A stretch of 64,000 nucleotides of DNA from positions 12,702,662 through 12,766,661 of the forward strand of contig OW804099.1 in assembly GCA_942159475.1 (NCBI GenBank), given 5' to 3'. The translations under genes and the position numbers were made by a program. This DNA is from Sthenelais limicola (taxonomy: Eukaryota > Annelida > Polychaeta > Phyllodocida > Sigalionidae). This document shows, one piece after another, positions 34,601 to 46,600 of the stretch. Numbering within the stretch: the stretch's first letter is position 1; every line of letters begins with the position of its first letter. A model generated the notes under the pieces. The model saw only the letters and a list, made by a program, of their open reading frames with translations, was not told the DNA's origin and made no database searches.

Positions 34601-37600
34601 ATAGGGCAGGGTATAGTTAAGGTGGGGTAGTATGTGGTTAGTAAGGTAACGTTGATGGTAGGCACTAGACAGTGGCCTGCAATATACAGGTATAGGGCAG
34701 GGTATAGTTAAGGTGGGGTAGTATGTGCTTAGTAAGGTAACGTTGATGGTAGGCACTGGACAGTGGCCTGCAATATACAGGTATAGGGCAGGGTATAGTT
34801 AAGGTGGGGTAGTATGTGCTTAGTAAGGTAACGTTGATGGTAGGCACTGGACAGTGGCCTGCAATATACAGGTATAGGGCAGGGTATAGTTAAGGTGGGG
34901 TAGTATGTGGTTAGTAAGGTAACGTTGATGGTAGGCACTAGACAGTGGCCTGCAATATACAGGTGTAGGGCAGGGTATAGTTAAGGTGGGGTAGTATGTG
35001 CTTAGTAAGGTAACGTTGATGGTAGGCACTAGACAGTGGCCTGCAATATACAGGTGTAGGGCAGGGTATAGTTAAGGTGGGGTAGTATGTGATTAGTAAG
35101 GTAACGTTGATGGTAGGCACTAGACAGTGGCCTGCAATATACGGGTATAGGGCAGGGTATAGTTAAGGTGGGGTAGTATGTGCTTAGTAAGGTAACGTTG
35201 ATGGTAGGCACTAGACAGTGGCCTGCAATATACAGGTGTAGGGCAGGGTATAGTTAAGGTGGGGTAGTATGTGATTAGTAAGGTAACGTTGATGGTAGGC
35301 ACTAGACAGTGGCCTGCAATATACAAGTATAGGGCAGGTGTAGTAATAATGGTGTAGTCCCTTATGGTTAATAAGGTAACGTTGATGGCAAGCATGTCCC
35401 ATAGCCCTCTGGTAAAGCTGCATTCTCAGCTATTACAACAAAATGTACTACCACGATTTGTACTAGTAAATTCACTCGAAATGCATCCAATATATTTTCA
35501 ACTTCATTTCTGATCAAACTGGCAGATCTACTCTGTAAAAGTTTTATGACCAATTTCTGTGTTATGTAAAGTGGAAAAAAAATTTGATAAATATAAACTG
35601 AAATAAAGAATGATTTAATCAAATGAAGCGAGACCTGCCACTGCGGAAGTTTGAGAATGTTTGTTGGGGTTGGTAGTGGTGCGGCCGCACTATGGCTGTC
35701 TTAGCTCGCCGTACCACCACAGTACCAGGCTCTCCTGACTTGTGCACTGGGCTGCACTGCTGTTGCTGCTGTTGCAGCTGCTGTTGTTGTTGCTGCTGTT
35801 GATGCTGTAGCTGCTGCTGTTGCTCTGATTGTTGCTGTTGCATCTTGGTGTGCTGCAATATATATGTAATTTTATTTTTAATCTTTACATTTTACAAACT
35901 GAGTGAAATCAATGTTAGTCTTCAATGTCAGGTGCAACCCTATGACATTCCATATTACCCTCCATATAACCCACCCAAAAGATATAATAAATAGACACAA
36001 TTTAATGAAGGTTGTTTAAGAGGTTTTACAGGCGTAGCAATTTCGTAAGGGGTGCGTAGCACCCAACGAAATTGCGTAGCACAAGGGAGATAACCACCTC
36101 TTACACGGCCAGAAGTCAATTTTGTATTTATTATACCTCCCCTGATGGTTTTGGTGAAAGAATAGTGACAATTCTATGGAAATCAAGAGTCAAACATGGA
36201 GTCAAACAACATGCTCTTTTCACCACACTGTTTTGTTTACTTTTCTGAAAGTTTCTCACTTCAGGTCCCTCTCTTTCATTTCCGGCTCATTTTTCTATTT
36301 AAATACACAATGAATTCGCAATTTTACAGCTGCTTATCATTACTATTATTATTATTATATCAATACAAACGATGTATAACAAGTCTTTTTTTCTGCAAAA
36401 ATAACTGTTTAAATGCTGTAGCCTAACCACCCAATGCTGTATAATAAATATATTATATCTACATCTTTCAGCTCTCCATCCTCTGAATGCTTGTCATCTT
36501 GCAGGATCATCTCCAGCAGACCGTTGTTGTCCGGCAAGCCGCCATTTAACTTTACGTCTGACCCAAACAATTCCTGTAAGACAATACAGTAAAGGTCAAT
36601 AATAATAACAGTATCTTTGTTTAGTGTGGGACAATAATGAACTCTAAGTCCATTATCTCTTTCCAGGCCATTTTCATTTCAGAAAAGTCACAAAGTGCAT
36701 AATTCACTCAAATTGACAGTAGGCTAAAATGCTATAGACTAAAATGGATAAAATGTTGATTTGAAAAATGTTCATTAGACTGAAGCGATTTAACATTGAT
36801 AGTTAAATAAATATTATACAAATACGCATTTCTGAAAAGGTTTCCATCCTTTTAACGCGAAAATGATGGTAAACTGGAACAGTGGACACCATCTCTTACA
36901 TCTGACCTAACCACATTGACTTAACGGTGGATTGTGTCCTCATTTTTTGTAAATCAAATTTTCAATCAAGTCAGGCTTGAAGTCCTCCCACAGGAATATA
37001 TACCCACTGATTTGTCTCTTCCCATTTGACAATAGAAGTACAACAAACAACTAGACAGCCTGGTACCATATCAATATAAAAATATTATATTTCATCTCTT
37101 ACGTCTTACCACACTTATGACATCCTTACCTTCCTGACCTTTGCGTCTGCGGCTGCCGTGTACGCCTGGATCTTCTCAGCCTGTGAAGGCGTCCCCTCCC
37201 TCAGGCTGAATACACAGACACAGGTAGAATAATTGTATATATGTGTATTAGAATATTTGCATTTAAAACAAATGGAATTCATTATTGACTTTGTATTTCC
37301 ATATATTTGTCCTAATGTATACATCACAATTCATGTTAAATTTCAGGTTCAATTGAGAACAGCAATGGCTCATTTTAATATTGTTGAGAAATAAAATAAA
37401 TTGAAAATATTATTACACAAGGAAACCTGCAATACTGGTTTCTTACAATGAAAGGGGCCGAGCTCCTTTTGATATTCATGAACCAAGAGTGGCAAAGTCA
37501 CCAGCATTGATGCATACATTTTCACTCCCACCACCATTACAAGGGTCAGATTTTCAGCAAATGTACAATTGGCAGCTCTACACATTTAGGAAATTCTGCT

Positions 37601-40600
37601 AAATCTGGCTGAAAAATGATGAATAGCAGGTATATCTGACTATATTTGGTATCGCATTGATTTAAAGTATCTGTTTTGTTATGTTGAACTGAATTTTGAA
37701 GCTCATTTTTGCCTTAAATGTGGGCTATTTGAGAGGATTGGTAAAGGCGAATTGTACATTTTCTGAAAATCTGACCCACAAATGGTGGAATTATCTTGTT
37801 CTGTTGTCCCTCCCAACATTGTTTACATGCATCTATGAGACAAACAAATACCTTCCCATAGGCTTGTTAGTCTCATAGATGTGCCATAAAGTTGGTTATA
37901 GTATGATTAGGAGCTGAGATATGACATTCTATGTTGATTTTACCCTGAATTATGGTAACTAAATTTGGAAGTGGCGGCCATTTTGGTTTTGATTTTTTTG
38001 TTGTACTTTCCCGTGGTCCATTTTTGTTCAAGAAAGTACAAGAAACGACCATAAAACGTTTTGCAATTTTGTTGGGGTAGGCGTATTTTTGAGCTCAGAT
38101 TGCCTCTACTATTTGCAGAAAACACTTTTTTTTTCAAACAAAATATTGTTATGTAGACGTCGTAACAAGCTTAGTGGTGATGAATTAATTGTGTGAGAGG
38201 TGGTTATCTCCCACGGGCGTACCAATTTCGTAAGGGTGCACAGTACCCAACGAAATTGGGTAGCCCAAGGGAGATAACCACCTCTTACATGGCCAGAAGT
38301 CTATTTTGTATTTATTATACCTCTCCTCATGTTTTTTTGGTGAAAAAATAATGAAAATTTGATGGAAATTCAAGTTGGACAATGAGGTCTGTTCACGAGT
38401 CTGTTTGTTTACTTTCTCACTTCCGGTCCACCTCACTCATTTTCGGGTCTATTTTTCAATTTTAAATACACAATAAATTCGCAATTTCAGTTGCTTATTA
38501 GTGTCATTTCTATTTTATCATTACGCACAATGTATAACGCATCTTTTTTCCACAAAAATAATTATTTAACTATAGAAAATAAGGAAGCGAACATGGGCCT
38601 ATTTTTTCAACAAAAATTCCGCCAGCGGTAAATATGATATGCAAATATCGCCCAGAGGGTGATACGGTTTTCCAATGCTGTAGCCTATGGCTTACCATAC
38701 CATGCTGCCAAGAGGTACAATAAATGTATTAGAGATACCATAGACTGAGTACAATGTTGCCTGAATCATAAAAGTTGAGGTAATTATATAATCAAAGAAA
38801 TGGTGCAATATTCATGCATATTGTCTCACCATACTATTATGTACCTTTCATAAGCAGAATATACAGTTTATGTACATTACAGACGTACCACTTGTGTTTG
38901 TCAGGGTCTGTGAAGTTGACCCCGTGTGGGTAGAGTGCGCGGGGCTGGTCTATCAGCTGGAGCTGCGCTGCACACCTGCTTCCATTCTTGTCCAGCTCCT
39001 TTATCACTACCTGCAGCACATTAACAACTTGTATTGTATATGAGAGACTTTATAAGATACTTTATTACATGTACATGCCACTTGTCTGATAAAAGTGGAG
39101 TGGTAAATATATTCTCAATGGTTTTTCTTTTAGCTATAAGATTATTTATGACAATACAAAACCCAAAACAAAGGTTACTATTTCAATATTTTTCTATGCT
39201 AGGGCATATAATAAATAGTGAATGGAATGTGGTATTAGTAATTAAAAATTTATTGGACCCACAATCTTGTCCAATAAATATTCAACGACCATCACTTGAC
39301 TCCTTTCTCTGTATGTGTGGGTAAGTACTATTCAAATGTATCAATATCTTCTAATAATATCTTCTAGCAATTAAAATCTAGAGTTAAATTAGAATTAGGA
39401 AGTGTAGATTTAAATGGTTCTCTAATGGAGTAGTAAACATCTGCACCAACTGTCACAGTGGTGCATACAGCTGTCACAGTGGTGCATACAGCTGTCACAG
39501 TGGTGCATACAGCTGTCACAGTGGTGCATACAGCTGTCACAGTGGTGCATACAGCTGTCACAGTGGTGCATACAGCTGTCACAGTGGTGCATACAGCTGT
39601 CACAGTGGTGATATAAGCTGTCACAGTGGTGCATACAGCTGTCACAGTGGTGCATACAGCTGTCACAATGCTGCTAACAGCTGTCATAATGATGCTTACA
39701 GCTGTCACAGTGCTGCATACAGCTGTCACTGTGCTGCATAAAGCTGTCACTGTGCTGCATACAGCTGTCACAATGCTGTTAACAGCTGTCACAATGCTGC
39801 TTACAGCTGTCACTGTGCTGCATACAGCTGTCACTGTGCTGCATACAGCTGTCACAATGCTGTTAACAGCTGTCACAATGCTGCATACAGCTGTCACAAT
39901 GCTGTTAACAGCTGTCACAATGCTGCATACAGCTGTCACAATGCTGCATACAGCATACTTACCTTAGCCAGTTGCAGTGCCTGAGACCTCTGCACCAGGA
40001 GTGAGTCCTTCCCTATGAGCAGGCGCTTCAGTGTGAGTGCCTCAGCCCTGCTCAGTGCCAGCTCCTCCTGTAGACAGCTCTTGTCCTCCAACTCATGCCG
40101 CAGCTCCTGCATACAGACAATACATGTAGTAGTTATATGCCAAGATCCATCTAGTGTTGGACAGAGGTAGGTATAACTGTATTAGTGAGTTAGTGCACAC
40201 AGCAGAACTAAACAGTTTGGTAACGTGTTTTTTTTTGTTTTTGACAAACATTCAGGAAATGGTATGGCATATGCCATATAGTTGTTGTGGCTCTGGCAAA
40301 ACCCAGTCTTTCGCCACCTCCTGAACCATTGTATAGTGAGTGTGTATTTATTTATTGTACATATTGTCACTGGAGGTGGGTGAGAAAGATTATCGGCTGA
40401 TGAGGGGTAAAGGGTGAAGGGTGAAGTTGTACATCAAGAAAGAGGAACAAGATGACAAAATGGGGGCCGGTAGGTTGAGATCAGTCAAGTGAGTGGTAGA
40501 ATTTTTAGTAATGGGGGACAACCATATCAATATAGTAATATTATATTTCTTGAGTTTCAAGTACTATTGCTGACATACCCTGATGGTGTCCCGCTCCAGT

Positions 40601-43600
40601 CTCAGCGTGTGGCGGGCGTGATCCAACGCCATCGTCTTGCGCTCAAGCTCCACATGCATGGCGGCCATCTTGAGATCCTTCTGCTTGAGCTGCTCCTGCA
40701 GCAGGTCCAACTCATCCAGCTTCTGTAAGGGACAAACTCAGGTTGTCTAATACCTTTAGTGCTGTCCCTCAGGTTGTCTAATACCTTTAGTGCTGCCCTG
40801 AACTCAGGTTGTCTAATACCTTTAGTGCTGTCCCTCAGGTTGTCTAATACCTTTAGTGTTGTCCCTGAACTCAGGTTGTTTAATGCCTTTAGTGCTGTCC
40901 CTGAACTCAGGTTGTCTAACCCCTTTAGTGCTGTCCCTGAACTCAGGTTGTCTAATACCTTTGGTGCTGTCCCTGAACTCAGGTTGTCTAATACCTTTGG
41001 TGCTGTCCCTGAACTCAGGTTGTCTAACCCCTTTAGTGTTGTCCCTGAACTCAGGTTGTTTAATGCCTTTAGAGCTGTCCCTGAACTCAGGTTGTCTAAT
41101 ACCTTTAGAGCTGTCCCTGAACTCAGGTTGTTTAATGCCTTTAGAGCTGTCCCTGAACTCAGGTTGTCTAACCCCTTTAGTGCTGTCCCTGAACTCAGGT
41201 TGTCTAATACCTTTAGAGCTGTCCCTGAACTCAGGTTGTTTAATGCCTTTAGAGCTGTCCCTGAACTCAGGTTGTCTAACCCCTTTAGTGCTATCCCTGA
41301 ACTCAGGTTGTCTAACCCCTTTAGTGCTGTCCCTGAACTCAGGTTGTCTAATACCTTTAGTGCTATCCCTGAACTCAGGTTGTCTAATACCTTTAGTGCT
41401 GTCCCTGAACTCAGGTTGTCTAATACCTTTGGTGCTGTCCCTGAACTCAGGTTGTCTAATACCTTTAGTGATGTCCCTCAGATTGTCTAATACTTTTAGT
41501 GTTGTCCCTCAGGTTGTCTAATACCTTTAGTGCTATCCCTGAACTCAGGTTGTCTAATACCTTTAGTGCTATATCAACCATTGGCCTTTCATTTAGAGAA
41601 TAGTTCTTTTTTTCCTTTCCTTTGCTAAAGATATTCATAATATATTTCACAGAAGTACACATACGATCATGGACATTTAATTATCAGATATTGACAAGCA
41701 TCAACCTTAGAGGAGACAAATAAATAGAAGTGTAACACTAGCATATTGACTCATTGGAAAGAACATAGGCAAAAATCATTACCACAATCAAGGAAGGGAG
41801 GATGTATACACAGTGTTTAACCTTTTAACTTTTTTTTTTGTTTTACTATTTATTCTGTATAAATATGGGGGAAAGTAGAGTAAATCAAGTAAATTAATCT
41901 TGGGCAATCTCAAACTTCCATAAATGATTACACTTGGGGTATGTGGGTGTGTTTGCTATGCTACTTTAGTGCAATCACTATACATCCAGGTGTTACATGG
42001 AGTGCCAGGATCGCCAGTGTCTCTAGACTCACCTGGTCCATCTTCTCGTTCCTAATCAGCTCCTCCCGCACCTGGGCCTTCAGGTCCTTGGAACGCTCAG
42101 TCAGCTCCTCTATGGTCTTCTCGGCACTCTGAAAGTGAGAATTCTTTATTTGTCAAGTTGTCATGGTTGTGGACATCTCAAATGAGTTCTTCCTGAGAGA
42201 GGAGAGGGAGTGTGATGGTGAAACGCAGGAATTGAAGGGTGAGTGGCGAGAATTGGAAGGTGAAAGGCTAGAGGCGAGATGTGTTTCCATAGCCTGAGGA
42301 GAGAGGAGAAAGGGCTAAGGGAGGGAGGGAGGGGAGGAGGGAGGGGGAGGAGGGAGGGGGAGGGAGAGGTGAGAAAGAGGAGAGAGGAGGGTGGGAGAGG
42401 AAAACAGAGGAGAGAGAGAGGGGGAAGGAGGGAGAGGAGAGCGAGGAGAGGTGAGAGGGGAAAGGTGCCTCAGGAGAGAGGAAGAGGAGAAAAGAAAGGC
42501 AGAGGAGACGAAGAGGAGAGAGGGGAGAGAGAGGAGAGAGAGAAGGGAGAGAGAGGGGGAGGGGAGAGAGGGGGAGAGGGAGGGAGAGAGAGAGAGAGAG
42601 GGGGAGGGGAGAGAGAGGAGAGAGAGAGAGGAGAGAGAGAGTGGAGAGAGAGGGAGAAAAGAGAGAGAGAGGATAGAAGGGGGAGAGAAGGAGGGAAGTA
42701 ATCATTTTAAAAGCATACCCAGTTGCTAAATATCGGCAAGGCAATCCTAGCGTGGGCCTACCAGACTAACTACACCGAGTGTACACCATGTAGGAGTGTA
42801 TATATAATGAACAGATGGTGGCCATGCATGGATGCTCCATGTACCTCACACATGACTGCCTCCATTGTACCAGTTACAGCCCACACTGTGTGCGCTAACT
42901 CCACCACCTCATTATTAAACCCAGTTAATCCAGGAGAACATTGATGCTTGAGTGACTAGAATAAGAATATTAATTGATTTGGTTATACATTACTTTAAGT
43001 TCCTATTGTACAATTGTCACTACTATTTTGGCAAAGAAATACAAGGAGAATCATTTGGAATAGAAATAACTACTGAATGAAGGGGGGCTTGGCACTAGAA
43101 AACCTGTGTATAATATGAGTCGTAATTTAAAAAAAATGATTTTGAGATATACTAACATACTTGAAAAGATGAGATTGAGTGGATTTCAACTATGTTAACA
43201 TTAATTTTAGAAAATCTAAAAAGTATTTCTATATTTTATGAACTTTTGTTGTGATTAAAAAAAGGTTTGCAATAATCGTGGGTGGACAAATGTCTACTAG
43301 TAAGGGAAGCTAAATATACTCTTAAGAATGACCTTAGAAATGCAAGGATATGTTTAATACACTAGCATTTAATATATGTATTAATACGACTTAAGTTTCA
43401 CAAGATTTCATGACTACTCATTTTAACTATCTTAGCTACTTTAAGCCACTAGAGAACATTCCCTTCCCAAATTGTTTCTTCACTTTTCACTTTTTATTGG
43501 CAGATTGATGGTAATCTGCAAATCTAGGGTTTGAGTAGACAAACGTCAATCGTTAATTCTAAAAACACCGCAGACACTTTCACTTACTTCAGGCAGGTAT

Positions 43601-46600
43601 ATGAAAGATTGTCTATATCCACCCCCGGGAAATTTGTTTTATTTCAATCTATGTCCATCGAGCGAACATTGTCTATTAACAACGAAGGCACACATATTGT
43701 TTATCTATTGTAATATGAAAACTCTTACTGCATAAAGGTGGAGAACCATCGCCAGTCAATGACTGAGATGGTATTGTTACTCCACTTACAACCAATGTAA
43801 GTACCACCAGAGGAGCTGGAATCCTCCCATTCGCTGGAGCGCCCCTCTGACGGGCTAGTATAATAGCAATAAAAGTTTTCTAATCTAATCTAATCTAATT
43901 AGAATCTGATCTCTGGGGGGCGGTGAACCTGGCCGTGTAGCATCTGACATTATTGCAGTTGGTGTTAATCTCAGATAAATCAGCAGGACAGATCAGCAGG
44001 ACAGTGTGGCTTTAAAGATCAAATCTCATTATTTCATTATCTCACTAAGCATCTTGTCTTGCTTCTCTAGTAATACATCACCACCTCTTGATTTTGATTT
44101 TGTAAATATTTCATTCAGGACTATTTCTTCTTGGCTGTGTTGTGTAACACCTCTGTCCGCCTCTGCCCATAAGACAGTTAACGGTCTGTCTGATTACCGT
44201 ATAACATCCAATAAAAGTGCTACATCAATAAGAGTCAGGATATTATATTCTCATACATGACAACAATTGTCACTTGACCATGGGTTCATGCAACTGAAAT
44301 CAGCAAACGTTTCCTTTGGAAACGGAAATTAATTCCGTTACGCTGACACAAGTTGTGAATACTTTAAAACACCAAAAAGGTAATAGAATAATAAAATATA
44401 AACTGCTTCTTGTTCATCTTTCCAAAGCCTCGCCTATATATCTTCAGTGCATAAATGATAAAAGGGAAATAAAACAAACAAACCAACATAAGTGACAGGT
44501 TATGGAAACTCCTACACAATGGTGCATAACATTTCTGTTATGAAAAGCTCAGACTATTCCATCCTATATATAGAGCAGCTCTACCCGACATTTATACATG
44601 ATTGAGTTGTGAAGTTTTGGTGTTTTGGGGGTTATGATTCTAAGATTTCTTCGTCCTTTATCTTTTGTCTAGATTTTCATAATTCTGTACTGGTGGTGAA
44701 TATTTTAGTTCTATGTTTCTATGTTTGTCTCTTCTTTTACTCAGGGGTAAGCTGTTTAGAAGTTGTGCTCGTTACCTACATATTCAAAAATTACTTTTGT
44801 CAAAAACAATACGGATTTTGAAGTGATTGCAGTTAATGTAATAGATATCTTGATCCTGAGTCATAGATGAAGTGGCAGTAATCTAAATTGGGTAGAATTG
44901 TACAGTTCATGTCTAGCTTCTTTAGTGAGTAAATCTTTTGCCCTATGAACTAATCTAAATTTGAGCGAGATCTTTTTGATCAGGTGACTTAAGTCAGGGT
45001 TACAGTACAGTGAATTAACTAACGGAAGTTTGGGGATGTATAAATATGTTACATTGGGGGAAATATTGGCCTTTGTTCTTTATCTTCAATATAAAAGTGG
45101 ACAAATGTAGCCCGTAGGTATATGTACAATAATGACAGACCCTGCATGGATCAAGCGGCTTATACTCCAGTCTTGGGCTTCTCAGGTCAATAGGACGACC
45201 TGGCAATGTGCCAGCATTCCTGGAAATACTTCACTCGGTTCATATCAACACCAGGATATCAACATTTCATTTTTTTTAAATGTTTTTATTTCGGAACAAT
45301 TTCCTATTTGTGATAATTTTCATGCTCGAATAAAGCAAATATACTGATTTATTAATTACTGACATACAACCAGGTCAAAGGTTACATTAAAGACTTCCAC
45401 TCTGGCTGGTCACAGTCAGCCACTTATGTGAAATAATCCTTGTGTCACTTTGTTATGTTGCCCTGTCATGTGTTGAGGCTAATGTTTTGTGTGTATACCT
45501 GTTTAGTCATTATATAAAAAGTCTAAGAAAAATGAAGAAAATACAAAAAAAATGTATTAAATGATAAGGGACACTGTTTAATCAAGTTGTTAGAAGTGTA
45601 CAAGCCAAGACAGCAGGATAGAAACTGAATAAAATTACTGACATACATCTTGAAAGTTATCTATAATCTATAATCGATGATCTTCATTTCATGTAAATTA
45701 TTGGTTATAATTAGTCATCATGGAAATAGCAATAATCTCTGTAGCAACAACAGGAGGCCTGGAATATCAACATTAGGTTTGTTTGATTTGTATTTAAAGG
45801 TTATTATTCCTAACAGCTGGGCTATAATTATTGTGTAAGGAGAGAAGAATTTTTACAAACTGTTTAAAACAACTTTCAGTCTATTGGCTATTTTGACACC
45901 ATTGCTGTGGAAGTAACTGGTATGTGTCTGCACATATATATACACATTTATTATATAGTGACCTTTATGGATGCTTCTGGTATAACTCAAGCGTCTACCA
46001 GTATTGGATTTTATAGAATGTCGCCTGTATGCATGTGACAAATATGATCAGCCATCGATAATTTCACTCTCAGCATTCCTTCACACCATAGCAAATAGCA
46101 GCATTTACACAACACAGCCTGGTTAAATGTGCATTACTTAAAGTTGTACTCTCACTTAACTGAATTGAACATTTTTTTCTTTTGTTATGTTTTTTCCAAC
46201 CCATCTAAAAGTAATTTTACCCACATTTTAGGATTGTGTACAGTTGTCTCTGCTTGTATTTGGAGGACCCACCCGAAAGTATGAAATATCATTCATAGCA
46301 TACACAAGCAAGTGTCAGATGTTTATATAAAAATTGGAAGTTGAATCAAACAGCAGCCGGTGAGCGATAATAGGTCATTGCAGGAACAGATTGTGTGATT
46401 AGAACCCAGTACCTGCAGCTTTCAACTGAAAGAATGAAAAAACTGATAGCAAACACAAGAAACTCTCAGATGTTAATGTGTCCGGTAGGGCTTGAAACCC
46501 TCCTTATGTAGGGAGTTTAAACCCACCGACAGTATCGTGTAGATAAATAAAAGTTACAAGAAACAAAGATGTATATATACAAATTGAAAGTTTGAGTAGA

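Noticed and set aside
39364..39967. 191-codon - strand and 113-codon + strand frames
   Set aside because: Both lie in the 21-bp array; the real exon starts beside it at 39963.
40759..41521. 243- and 221-codon + strand open frames
   Set aside because: Two overlapping frames of the 36-bp minisatellite in an intron; neither is plausible as a gene.
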